From contig OX030957.1 in the NCBI GenBank assembly GCA_943735955.1, forward strand, positions 11,901,017 through 11,965,016: a DNA stretch of 64,000 nt. The letters run 5' to 3'. The position numbers were made by a program, and so were the translations under genes. The notes under the pieces were generated by a model, which ran no database searches, had not been told where the DNA came from, and worked only from the letters and a program-made list of their open reading frames with translations. This document shows, one piece after another, positions 35,991 to 47,600 of the stretch. The DNA is from Piscicola geometra (taxonomy: Eukaryota > Annelida > Clitellata > Hirudinida > Piscicolidae). Position 1 is the stretch's first letter. Every line of letters begins with the position of its first letter.

Positions 35991-36831
35991 GTTATTTTAT
36001 TAAAATATGTTTTTTTTTCACATGTCGAAATTATCTTATGGTTCCTTTCATGTTGAGTGGAAATTCTTCAAGTATACAAAATTACATGTCTCTTTTTTTT
36101 GACTTCATTTTTCTTATAATAAAAAATATTTTCAGTTTTTCAAAACTACTGAAATATTTATAGTGGTTTAACTTAATAAAAAATCGATATTATTATTCTA
36201 AAACAAAGATGTTAGATATAATATAAATTGAATACTGAAAAAATTTACAATATTTTAGTTAGACTCTTGTTTTCTTAAAAAACATGAAACTCTTTATAGA
36301 CATTTTATTGAACCAATTTAAAAGGCTGAAGTTATAGAACTAATAAAAAGTAACTCTTGAAAGTTGAACTAATTTAAACAACTTTCATGCATATAAGAGT
36401 TATGAACTAGTTGTGACCCCATTTTCAAGGGTCATTAATCGATGAATAATCGTAAAAAAGTAATAAAAAAATTTAAAATTTAATTTTATTGTTGAAAATT
36501 TAATTCAAAAAACCATAAGTTCATATTTACCATATTGCATACGACTTTCCTGTTTCATATATCGATTAACATTTGCTCAAAAACTGCATCGTTGACCATT
36601 TTCAAACTGTTAGCCCTTCTGTGACGTGCAACATAATCTTCGAACTTAACAGATTTTGGGACTCACCTAGTAAATTAGAAAATGCTGTATGGATAAAAGT
36701 AGGATTAATTTTAATAAATAATGATAGATTATAATTTTATTAATAATTATAACTATTAATGGATCATTGTGAAGTTATAAGATCTAGAGATAAAGTCATG
36801 AAAAGCATATCTAACAAGTTTGATAGCTATC

Positions 36832-37410
36832 ATGGGCGGCGATCCTGGGTGGGTCCTGGGGTCAGGACCCCTCCACTTTTTTTTAGTAGGGGAGTCCACC
36901 TTAATAGGGACCCTCCCACTTTTTTTCCATTTTTGTATTCAAAAATTTCTATTTGGATATGAGCATATTCGTCAACCATGGCATAAAAGTAAATGTTTAT
37001 ACAGTAATACATTGTGAGTATGTGTAGTTATAGTGATAGCTGTCTAAAACAAAAATATTCTTTTCTTACTTAAATACTCCTTCACCTGGTTTTTTTTATC
37101 AATAGAGCGTAGGCGGGAATCCTGAGGGGGTCTAGGGTCCACTTCTACAAGAACCCCCTCACTCTTTTAAAATACACATTTCTCAACTTTAATTTTAATA
37201 CGAGCCTAATCGTCAACCATGGGATAAAAAAATGCGAATACAGTAACACATTGTGAGTATGTATGGACAGCGATGCTAGGGGGGTCCTGGGGTCCATCTT
37301 AACATGGACCCCCCTCAGTTTAACAAATACAATAATTTTTCAACTCCTATCTAAATACAAGCATAATCGTCAACCATAGCATGAAACAGAATTTTTATTC
37401 AGTAATATAT
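36832..37410 (+). repeat. Three diverged direct repeats beside a hAT remnant
   Basis: The motif set GGGTCCTGGGGTC, a GGACCC...CCAC stretch, a CGTCAACCATGGCATAAA segment and CAGTAATACATTGTGAGTAT recurs at about 36840-37020, 37115-37262 and 37265-37410. The copies are diverged and fit the 5' non-coding part of the hAT remnant that follows. Confidence 0.65.
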
Positions 37411-37599
37411 TTTTTTCCATTTTCACAAGCAGACATTCAGAATGCTTTTCAGAAAATATCAGTTCTTTTTTTGCAAGCAGACAGATTTACATTTTATAAA
37501 TAATCATTCATATTTTGCTAATTATTTTGCATGGGTGATATTCATAGGGGGATTCTGAGGTTCACTTCATTATCGACCTTTCTATTTTTTAGATGAACC

Positions 37600-38905
37600 A
37601 AGGTTAATGAATTTCAAAAGGCTTCGAACATTAACTAAAGTTGTGGTTAAATCAAACCACAAGTTTCATATCACATAACTGCCAAAAAGAAATGCTGAGA
37701 CTTTTAGCTCATTCTATCGTTAGAAACACAGTGTGCACATTTAATGCCGAATCAATCCAGTTTGGTGTTGTGGTTGACGGCACAGAAGACTGCAATGGGT
37801 TAGAGCAAGAATCGATATGCATTCGTTTTTTTAATGAAGCTCTGAATGTAAATGAACAGTTTATTGGTTTATTCAGCCCACCAGATATGATCGGAAAAAC
37901 ATTATCTGCTGTAGTAAAAGATTTTCTGATCAGAATTATACTACCTATAGAAAAACTAAGAGCTCAGACTTATGACGGCGCTGCTATATTGATCCGCCAA
38001 TATAATGGTTGTCAGGCTATTATCAGCAGTGAGCATCCGCTTGCATTGTTTTTCCACTGTTCTGCACACTGTGCAAATCTTATTGCCGCAAATCCCTTTG
38101 TCCAAAAGTTAGGTGTTTTTTTTTATACAATCGTTCAGGGAAGGTCAAGAAGCAGTTCAGTGATGCTTTATTGTCTCTTATAATTGCCTTTCCTGATGAG
38201 CCACTGAATAAAAAGTATAGTATAAAACTTCTTTGTCCTACAAGATGGCTGACTAGAGTATCTACAGTGTCTTCTGTGCTTGAACATTATGAAGTGGTAC
38301 TTGTTAGGTTGGAATCATTTGCTTCCATTGGTACTGCTGATGAAATAGCTGAAAGGTTCGAGGCCTTTTTTCAACAGGGCACTACTGCACTGGCCCTCAA
38401 GGAGTTGATTTGGTGTTTTCACTTCTGCGACTGATTCAGTTGTGCAAGAACTGCGTCGCCTACGATCAGATCAACAGTTAAGCGCCATTTTCAAAAATGT
38501 CAACAGTATGGTTTTGGCATATGATCTCGAGCCGATTGCTGTACCTCGGGTGGGATAGCCGCCACAAAAGCATTGTGGACTCGACCCAGCTTATGTAGCA
38601 ACAACACCAGAGGAACATTATCGAGCAGCATATCACACTGTCATAGGCATTGCAATCATGCAACTAACAGAAAGGTTTAATCGAGATATTCCTGGTTTGC
38701 GTTCATACTTGCAGCTGGAGACAATGTTGCTAACTGGTGAAGTGAACCATGATATTTGCAAGCAGTATCGTGAGTTAAATGAAACTGGTCTTTGTTCGCA
38801 GTTACCTATGTTTGAAGACCAGAATGAATACAGAAATTTAGCACAAACGCAATAAATAATGCAAGCTATGATCACGGAAGCCAGACATCTGTTTCCTTAG
38901 GTTGA
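37600..38905 (+). pseudogene. hAT transposase remnant (ZMYM/DUF4371-like)
   Basis: Broken frames read in order. 37641-38123 has FGVVVDGTEDCN (the first catalytic Asp region of hAT RNase H folds), LRAQTYDGAAI, and PLALFFHCSAHCANLIAANPF. 38171-38434 has IKLLCPTRWLTR. 38500-38855 has an RFNRDIPGLRSYLQLETMLL stretch. These are the hallmarks of the DUF4371 hAT proteins that gave rise to vertebrate ZMYM genes. Frameshifts near 38125 and 38430 and missing termini mean no functional product. The usual C-terminal dimerisation segment is absent. Confidence 0.8.
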
Positions 38906-38944
38906 AAGATTGATCAGGTTGATGCTTGTGTGTCCAATAATGTC

Positions 38945-39240
38945 ATGTACTGCTAGGTCAAAAGATGTAGTTCCACAGAGCTACAAACTCAAGTATGCTG
39001 GTGCAAGAAGCTTTTTTGTCGCAGCGCCGACTCTTTGAAATAGTCTTCCCAATAGACTCAAATCCCCGAGCTCGACCGCGACATTCAGCCGTTCCCTGAA
39101 AACGTACTTGTTCGACCGATAACAATAACTTACAAATTGACTGCTCATTTTTCATTAATCAATTTCTTGCTTCCCAATTTCATTCTTTTTTATATTCATA
39201 CTAATGGTAAATAATAATTGTAAAATAAAGAATAATAATA
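38945..39240 (+). pseudogene. CR1/L2-like LINE 3' end
   Basis: Translation gives YAGARSFFVAAPTL, a stop where W is expected, NSLPNRLKSPSSTATFSRSL and KTYLFDR, i.e. the conserved ORF2 C-terminus. It is followed by an A/T-rich tail with AATAAAG. 5'-truncated. Confidence 0.75.
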
Positions 39241-39365
39241 AATATAAAATAATCATAATAATATAATATAGATATTTACTTTTTTCTTTAATTTATTGTT
39301 ATTATCATTTCAGTTTCAATCTATAAAAAAATGTATATATCTTTTGTCTATTTAAAAAAAAAAAA

Positions 39366-39536
<171 letters not shown>

Positions 39537-39552
39537 TATTTTTTTAAATGCC

Positions 39553-39730
39553 TATTTATTATGCGCCAAGGCACGCAACTGAGGCGCCACTCACACGACA
39601 TAGGTCGTGAGACACCGCATCATATACACTAGGTATATGATAGCTTACGGTTGGCTGAACAGGAATTCGAACTGGCGACCTTTAAGTTGCAGATCCAACG
39701 ACTTTACCATCTAAGCCAACCCGCTCGCCA
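39553..39730 (-). repeat. SINE group C
   Basis: Read on the minus strand: GCGAGCGGGTTGGCTTAGAT (A-box TGGCTTAGATGG), a B-box GTTCGAATTCC, then a body with AGCTATCATATACC and GGTGTCTCACGACC. Closely related to 25020 and 41880. Confidence 0.75.
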
Positions 39731-39825
39731 AATTATTTTTAAATTATTGTTCAATTTCAATAACTTACTTTTCCTATACTTTCCATTTATTCATCTATCA
39801 TTAATATTATTATCAAATTTTCCAT

Positions 39826-39905
39826 AACCAAGTGGTCTTGAAGCCCGTCCGGGTTTACGCCACGTTAATAATACACGTCGTTGTATTGTATTGTATTGTA
39901 TTGTA
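39826..39905 (+). repeat. SINE group B tail with TTGTA repeats
   Basis: AAGTGGTCTTGAAGCCCGTC followed by CGGGTTTACGCCACG is the inverse of the body at 23642. It ends in about four TTGTA units, a typical SINE tail. Confidence 0.6.
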
Positions 39906-40438
39906 AAATCACTCAGATTTTCTGTTTTCTTTTTCTGTGTATTCTCCACAAATATAGCAAAACACATCCGAATTATTTAAAAACAACTTTTTTTTCTTGA
40001 ACTCACTTTTTTGTTTTAAAAAATGCAAATATAATGACTTTAAAAACGATATTTTAAGTTAAATAAAAAATATATAGAGATTTCTATTGCGCAGTGTGAT
40101 TCAATAAATGGAGTAAAATCTGCAGATTAAAATTCAACTGATCTGAAAAACTAGAGCTGGTAAAAGAAAACTTATTTCATGTTTGAAATCCGCACGTCAA
40201 ATATAGTTAGAATCATTTTGAAATTCAAGACACCAAAAAGACTTTATTTGTTGGCCTGTTTAATTAATGTAGGTAGTCGCATGTCCCTTTAAATTTAAAG
40301 AGTTTGACGTTACAAATCTAAGCTATATTTTTGTCCGCGTATTTTTCAATTCTCGAGACGCATGAAATTACTGTGTTCATTTTTTATTTATTTTATAAAT
40401 ATCACGTATGCATAAACAGTCTTTGGTTACATCAAAAT

Positions 40439-40520
40439 GTTCATAGAACATTCTAGAATCGTCTTAGCGTCCTATATATAAGGTAGAACGCATGTGTACA
40501 GAGAAATCTTCTTGGAAAGT
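40439..40520 (+). promoter_or_regulatory. Heat-shock-element-like promoter with TATA box and splice donor
   Basis: GAA-CA-TTC-TA-GAA at 40446-40458 fits the three-unit heat-shock element nGAAnnTTCnnGAAn, with another TTC nearby at 40440. A TATA box TATATATAAG lies at 40473-40482. A start about 30 bases later (near 40503) would give a short non-coding exon ending at 40518 with a good donor GAAA|GTGAGT. The acceptor TTTTTTTCAACAG lies at 41179-41191 before the ATG of the 190-residue frame. The motif placement is typical of stress-induced genes; activity is inferred. Confidence 0.6.
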
Positions 40521-40544
40521 GAGTGATATTTTTAGTTTTAATTG

Positions 40545-41020
40545 TTTTGTGAATAGCACACTAACTAAATCAGGCCGACAATTTTGGTTTTCTAATCCTT
40601 ATTTTTGAACTATCCTTTGATATGATTTCAAAAATTTTATTTCTCTCACAAATCGCTGGTCAGAGCAGCAACTCCCCGAAAGAGGTGCCTAGTTGACAAA
40701 GTTGTCAAATAGTTTTTTAACTTTAGGGAGTTGCTGCTCTGTTCAGGGATTTGCTAGAAAGGTGAAATTTTCGAAATCATATCATATGATAGTTCAAAAA
40801 TAACCCAAAAAAAACAAAATTAAATATTCAATTTAGTTTGTGCGCGAATTGACAAATACTATTTTTACTAGGCACCTCTTTCGGGGAGCTGCTGCTCTGA
40901 CCAGCGATTTGCGAGAGAAATGCAATTTTTGAAATCATATCATAGGATAGTTCAAAAATAAGGATTAGAAAACCAAAATTGTCGGCCTAATTCAGTTAGT
41001 GTGCTATTGACAAAACAAAA
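40545..41020. repeat. Long inverted repeat (foldback) in the intron
   Basis: The left arm (about 40550-40705) and right arm (about 40860-41015) are near-perfect reverse complements over about 150 bp. Landmarks are GCCGACAATTTTGGTTTTCT and GGTCAGAGCAGCAACTCCCC on the left and their inverses on the right. The spacer (about 40730-40800) holds a third, diverged copy in the right-arm orientation (GGAGTTGCTGCTCTG). Transcribed, it would form a very long hairpin. Confidence 0.9.
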
Positions 41021-41216
41021 TAGGATAATCGATTTAGTTTGTCAAATAGGCATCACTAAGATATTTGCTGTTCTGTTTATAATTAAATGCATTAATTAAT
41101 CTCAAAAAATTATAAAAACTAATTCATTCCAAATAATGACTTTTATTATTTATTATGTTTTATATTATAATTACTAATTTTTTTTCAACAGATTACTACG
41201 ATATTCGTCATTGACC

Positions 41217-41789
41217 ATGGAAGCTAATAATAGTGAGCGTGCTGGTGTGTTGATGAATGAGGAGTTTGACTTGAGGGCTTTTGTTAAAGAGTCTTATGCA
41301 AAGCCATCAGAACCACTTCTGAATGGTTTTGTCTATTCTCTTTTTCCTGAGCCTGCTAAGGGTAAGAGGCGTCCCAAGTGGAAAGAAGTAATAAGCAATT
41401 TAAAGGATAGGCGGATTAGTTTTACTGTCAATGATCACATAATTAGTTACGCAATCGCTAAAGTTTATGATTCAATAATTAGATTAAGAAAGAAGAACAA
41501 TATAAGTGAAATTGTATTATTTCTTAATAATCCGTTTAAGTACCAACCCTCAATAATTAATAATTCTAGGCCTGATCAATTGGTTGCAAGTGTACCACAA
41601 TCAACTAGTAGTACCTTAGTGGCTAATATATCAAGCTCTAGGCGTTTAGTCGGTAATATAGATAAAACTTGTAGGAGATGTGCGCATAGGAAATTATCAT
41701 TAAGGAGTTCATTTAACTTAGTTAATGACATAAAACATAGAATAAGTAGGCTTGCAAGTTTACAAGAATATTTAAGATTTGTAAACTAA
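41217..41789 (+). CDS. Unknown 190-residue protein, stress-type promoter
   Basis: ATG at 41217 sits in a good context (GACCATGG); the frame is open for 190 codons. I do not recognise a family. The protein has an acidic start (MEANNSERAG, EEFDLRAFVKESY), a basic middle (KGKRRPKWKE), a hydrophobic helical part around residues 80-105 and a Ser-rich linker. The basic C-terminus has one CRRCAHRK pair and ends RLASLQEYLRFVN. There is no signal peptide or membrane helix. Support for a real gene is the spliced 5' leader: donor at 40519, acceptor AG at 41190-41191, and the HSE/TATA promoter upstream. The intron holds a large foldback. No polyadenylation signal is obvious just downstream. It may be a lineage-restricted gene or a domesticated piece of a mobile element. 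Confidence 0.6.
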   Translation: MEANNSERAGVLMNEEFDLRAFVKESYAKPSEPLLNGFVYSLFPEPAKGKRRPKWKEVISNLKDRRISFTVNDHIISYAIAKVYDSIIRLRKKNNISEIVLFLNNPFKYQPSIINNSRPDQLVASVPQSTSSTLVANISSSRRLVGNIDKTCRRCAHRKLSLRSSFNLVNDIKHRISRLASLQEYLRFVN

Positions 41790-41879
41790 ATTTAAGACAT
41801 GCGTTTTCAGCCTATTTTCGATTTTAAAACAGCTAGAAAGTATATTTATTTTTTATTATTTTTATAGTCTATATCGTTC

Positions 41880-42110
41880 ACAGCTTGACAGACGCAGGCC
41901 ATGTTTCAATGGTTCTGAGAACCATGGTCTTATGCGCCGAGGCGCCACTCTACACGACGAACACATCTCTCAATGCATACGTCGCAAACAAGGCATCATA
42001 TGCACTAGGTATATGATAGTTCACGGTTGCTTGTCAAGGATTCGAACAGGCAACCTTTGAGTCGCAAGTCCGACGTCTACCATCTAAGCCATCCCCGCTC
42101 CATATCGTAG
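41880..42110 (-). repeat. SINE group C, longest copy
   Basis: Minus-strand tRNA-like head at the right end (A-box GGCTTAGATGG, B-box near GTTCGAATCC), then the body, then a tail with GGCCTGCGTCTGTCAAGCTG. Well preserved; the best copy in the window for a family consensus. Confidence 0.78.
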
Positions 42111-42364
42111 TATTTATTATGAATATTTTAGATGGATAATATTGTTATATTCCTTTTCTTCAAAAAAGTGCATCCAGTCTTGGATACGGTTTTCCATTCT
42201 TTTTAAATCGTAACTCTGTAATTGATTCTGGATTAACCTATATAATAGCTGATTTATCTTCGGACCAGTCTATCAAATAACAAAGGCTATAAGTATGGAA
42301 GGCATAATCATCGATTTCAAAATTTCAAAACGTCCACTTAGGTCATGATTAAGACTAACAATAC

Positions 42365-42575
42365 AAGAAGTTTGACACAAATTAAATTATCTAATGATTT
42401 CTTTTTACTTAAGCCTAAATCTTCGATTTAGTTTTTTGGGTGTGGGGGGGAGGGTTTCATCTAAAGTACCAACTTCCAATATTAAATATTTATGAAATAA
42501 CCTAGTGAACAATATTCCAAGTAGACGTAACGAATTTACAATTTTTCGCTTACTTATGCCCCTTTCCTACTAAAA
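42365..42575 (-). repeat. Dispersed repeat, copy 2 (inverse of 9790-10020)
   Basis: Shares the landmarks given for 9790-10020 in the opposite orientation, including TCATCTAAAGTACCAACTTC and a G-homopolymer after GGGTGT. Unknown class; no coding. Confidence 0.8.
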
Positions 42576-43985
42576 GGATTGATAAAATTCCAAATAACCT
42601 TGGCGCTCTTGAAGTTAGTCTTGTAAAATTAGCCAGTTGGTTGACTAGAACTAACAGAATATGTAGGTTATGAATATCGCATCATGGTTCAAAAGAGGAG
42701 ATAAATTTAAAAGTGGGAAACTAGTTGAATTATTGTGAGCGTGTATTTTCCTACTTGGTTCGTTATAAAAGTCGAGAAAAGTCTGATAGAAGGACATAGA
42801 TATGTACTTTATCAGCTAAGACAGTTACATTACCAAACAGAATCATTTCCAATCATTAATAATGAAGTCATTCTAACTGTTATAAAGGGTTCTCGGTATG
42901 CCTTTTCAAAATATGCTTCAATGTATGTTGTGTTCAATGAAGGAAGAAGAAAGAAGGTTCTGTATAAATTAAATTTTTGAAACAAGGAGTTTGAAATAGA
43001 TATACAGAATTGGTTATAAATCAATTAGACCGAGAAAAAACATGACATAAACATTCAAGCAAAAACAATTTAACTTTTATTTGATTGGAAAAGAGCCTTT
43101 GCACCTCATCTAACCTGTGACATGAGCAATAAAGAAATAAAAAAATTTAATTCATCCAATAAAAGTGTCATCCTGGTCTTGTTACAATAAAACAGTTGAA
43201 AGATGTTTTAAAAAAGTGACAGATGCGCAGAGGCGTCTGAAAAAGAGTATTCGAAAAAGAAAAGGGATGGCTGGATCAGAGGGAAAGAACCGTCAATTGG
43301 AACACTGTTTATTTATTATTTAGTATCTTTAGAATTTGTTTAAAGATTTTATATAGCATAGTTTAAAATAAATTTTTACAATCAAATTTAGTTTTTAGGA
43401 TTTAATTTGCCTTTTATTAATTATTGCCTGAAAAGATATGAGTAGATGCAAACAGTTTAATAAAAATCTTTAGTTTTTGAATACATTTCTGGGTTGCTTA
43501 AATATTTTTTTCTAATTACAATTTGTTTTGAATTCTTCATGGTATACCTCCCATTTTAACTAATGTGCCAAAGTAAATAAAATTGTAAAAGTAGGATCCA
43601 TCCAAAAATGTGTTTTGATGTTAATGAAAAAATTCTCATTAAAACACCGCAAACCTATAAATATCAAGTAAATATTTCTTGGAAAAAAATTTATGGAGAA
43701 CAAAAATTGCGGAAAAAGTAAAAAAATAGTTTAAAAAAAGTGAAAAATGTGAAGAAAACGTAAAAAAGTTGTTTAAAAAAAAGAATTTGTGGAAAAGTTC
43801 AAAGTGGTTTAAAAACCATTTGAAAGAGTGGAGATTTGAGCTGGAAAGGAAGCGAAAAAGATAATGAATAAAAAACAGAATATGTGCACATGAAAGGGAG
43901 ACAGTGAAGTGGTGCGTCTACAAGTATTGAAAAAGATGGAAGACTTTTATTCAAAGCAACGATCTAAAGCAATGGCGAATGCTTC
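42576..43985. other. No supported gene
   Basis: AT-rich. An 81-codon frame at 42735-42980 has no recognisable domain. It sits between repeats and could be a transposon remnant, but I cannot assign it. Confidence 0.4.
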
Positions 43986-43989
43986 AGAG

Positions 43990-44395
43990 AGGTAAATAAA
44001 AGAGTGCAAGCAGTGTGGTGAGAAAAGTAACAGGGATGATCTGCAACAAAAATGTTGGCAAAAATAAAAAATAGAAATTATAAAAGTGTTCTGTCATCCA
44101 GGATGCTGTATGGTTTAAAGAAAGTGGAATTTACTAGACAAAAAGCAGAATTTCAGGTATCAGAACTCAAGATTTAAAAATTTTCCTTAAGGGTTACAAG
44201 GTTAGATAAGATAAGAACGAGTTCAAAAAGCATGTCAAACGAATTAGGAAATATACTTTTTATGGTTTGGAAACGTGCAAAGGAAGACAATCTTTATAAG
44301 AAGAATGAAGCTAGAAACACGAGGAAAAAAAGAGGAAGAACAAGAAAGAATTTATTCGTTGTGGCGACCCCTAATGGGAGCAGCTAAAATAAAAA
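43990..44395 (+). pseudogene. LINE C-terminal fragment, decayed
   Basis: Frames read in pieces: MLYGLKKVEFTRQKAEFQVS, SELKILKF, VTRLDKIRT, then a KKRGRTRKN stretch and FVVATPNGSS from GTGGCGACCCCTAATGGGAG. This order (L..YG.E...., VTR.D.IRN, GR..RR, CGDP/ATP....) is seen at the C-terminus of several LINE ORF2 proteins. Frameshifts and stops abound. Confidence 0.55.
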
Positions 44396-44686
44396 ATTAA
44401 AATACTGGAATTTTTCTGAAATAAAAGATTTAAAAACTGAATTTTTTTCTTAAATTCCGTTTTAACTAGTTTTTTTAAATATTCATGCTTAAGAATATTG
44501 TAAAGAAAAAATGTGTTGTGGAAGTTACTAAAGGTTACGCACTCGTGGAAAAATTTCGAACATATTTATTAATATATTGGGGACCAACAATTATGTCAAT
44601 ATAAATGAAAAAGATAGTAATCTATTCTTTATTCGCTTCATTGAGTCTGCCGAATCAAGTTTTAAAACTTCGACTAATGTCAAAAT

Positions 44687-47600
44687 TTATTTTTTCTGTA
44701 TACAAAGCCAAAAGTTGGCCCTATTATAGCTTGCAACAGGGGGTCTTGTTTGCCTACATGGTAAATGAACAGTATCTCCAATCCAGTGAACTTTTGTGTC
44801 ATGTTCTGTTGGATACTTCGTAGAAGTGTGATTTAAAAAATACTATTAGATCAATTTAGTATAATAAATTATTTAAGTAATTTGAAAACTCTAATTATTT
44901 CTATATTGACGTTGAATCTTCTTGCGTACAGGACTAAAAGCTTACCTTGAATAGAAGTTTCTTGCTCTTAAAATCTATTCCATTGAAAACAATCTGGTGT
45001 TTTTCCTGCCATCTAACAAACGATCTTGAATATTTTTCTCCAAACTGGAAGCTGTGGTTGCGCAACAGATCCCTAGTTACTAAAGTACATCCAATATTGC
45101 CATGGAAACATGCATATAACGCGAAAAGGTCATCCAAAGACCTGAGAAAAAAATATATGAAAGTATGAAACAATGTAATCTTTAAATTAATTTGAGTCTG
45201 TAGACATTATAAAATTACCAACACATATTTTAAGTATTAAAAATATACTCACCTATCATCCACAAAAAACCATCTGACATGTTTTTTATCAAATTCAATA
45301 GACATCTTTAAAGATAACTTTAAATGTTGTCTTGATAGAACTAATATTTTCTTGCCTTGCTTCAAAAAGTGTTCAATCACTTTTCTCATCTGTGAGTGCA
45401 GTGTGATAAAAATTTTAAATTAGGTTATAGGTCTTTAAAATATTTATATTGAAATGGGTGAATAATAGATATATAAGCATCGTCAAAAAATAGAAACATT
45501 TGAAACATTAATATGATAGGAAGAAGTAGAAAAAAAACTAACAACAGCATCGACGTTTTGTGAGGCATTAAGCACATACGCCACATTCAAAGAATCGATA
45601 ACAACGTCATAACCAGGATCACGGCTTATAAATCGCTTAAAAGCATCAATTTCCTGTGGTGTAGAACTTAAATACTCATCGCCTCTTTTCACAAAGACTC
45701 TTTGCATGAACTCTCGCTTCAGGTCAGCTAGTTCCGCTTCCTCCAAGCTAGGGTTCGGAGCTATTCTTGCGCCACAGCTCGGACAAGTCCTGGTTGAATG
45801 ATGTATGAAGTTGTTGGTCATCCTTATAAATACCACCTGAGGATTATGGGCGTATTCAAGGAGGAGGGGAGAGAAGCAGCCCCTGGAAAAATTTTTGACA
45901 AGTAGCAAAATGTTAATAACAGATATTATCATCAATTGTTTATTGTGTCATTTTTTTGCTTCACATAATTAGAGCACATATGTCAAACTCATAACCCATC
46001 ATGTCATTTAATGTGGACAGGAAAGCTTGAAAACATTTGAATTATACATTTTATAATGAATGATTTTTTACTCATGTTATCGATTTCAGTTTATTTATCA
46101 AATTGACTTTAAGGCACTTATATTTTTAAAGCTATATAATTGTCTTCGGAATGGCAACCCTTTTTGCTAGCCAATACAAAAAACGTGATGCAGACCGAAG
46201 ACTGTTTCAAGGAAAATGAAGAGGAGAATACTTGAAGAAAAACCGGTATTTTTTTCTGTTACGAACGGCGTCAATTGTGAAAAATTACAATCTGCCATGA
46301 AATTTTGACACGGAACTAAGTACGTTAAAGCTAGCCCTCAAAAAAAAATGGTACAAGTATAAAAATACCAATTGTGGTTGCAGCCTAATTTATTAATGAA
46401 ATCCACAGCCAAAAATGCGGCCACGGTGAAAGCTAGCTTCATTGTGGCTGAAGAAATCGCTCACGCTTCCAAGTCTTTTTCAGAGAGAGCGTTTTCGGAG
46501 TAGTACATGCTGATGTTTTGCGAACAGGTGTGTATCGACCAGTTAAAAACATTTTTAAATTTCAGTTTATCAAAAAACACCATTGCCGGCTGAGTGAAGG
46601 AACTAGCAGAAAATCTTACAACACAACTGGCCGATGAGGCACGAAGCTAAACTGCATTTTCCATTAGCTGTTGATTAAAGCACAGATAAAATGGACACAG
46701 CAACGTTATCAAATGTTATTAGAGGCTTTAACTTCGGTAATATGTAAAGAAAAGTGGGCCTAGTTGGACTAATGAAAAGAAAAAGTATTATCCATCGCGA
46801 AGTTTTGTTGTGGAAGATGCTGGAGATGGAGAATATTGTCATCACAGTCATGAAAACAGTGAACTTTATTCATACTTTTGGCTAAAACCATCGTAAATTC
46901 CAACGGTTTTTTTATAAAGGGGCTCGGAACCGGGGGTTTGCCATATCATACAGAAGCAAAAGTCTTCGAGATTTTTTTCAACCTGCTCGCCCAGCCAAAT
47001 CAGAAGCTGCAGGGACGCAAACTAGCTACCACGCAAATGTTAGTAACCTGGATATATGATGTGGCAAGTTAATAAAAACAATCTTGTTAATTTTTCTGTT
47101 TTTCAGAGAACAAGTATGTTTCATTTCCCGAAATTTTTTACTGTGCTCATTTGGTTATTAAACTGAGCTGGTTGAAGACTAGTTTTGATCGAGCTTCTCT
47201 GACTACAGAGCAAAACAGTCTGGCTTTTACTATTATTTAAATAAAGATTTTTTAAAGCTATTATTTAAATAAAGATTTTTAAAAACTATTATTTAAATAA
47301 AGATTTTTTGAAAACTATTATTTAAATAAAGATTTTTTAAAGCTATTATTTAAATAAAGATTTTTAAAAACTATTATATAAATAAAGATTTTTTGAAAAC
47401 TATTATTTGAATAAAGATTTTTTAACAACTATTATTTAAATAAAGATTTTTTAACAACTATTATTTAAATAAAGATGTTTTAAAACTATTATTTAAATAA
47501 TTATTTTTTAAAATTATTCAAATAATTGTTTTTTTAAATTATTTAAATAATTATTTTTTTTAATTATTTAAATAATTATTTTTTAAAATTATTTAAATAA

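Noticed and set aside
44605..44823. 72-codon plus-strand frame
   Set aside because: It is the antisense of the last PRORP exon.
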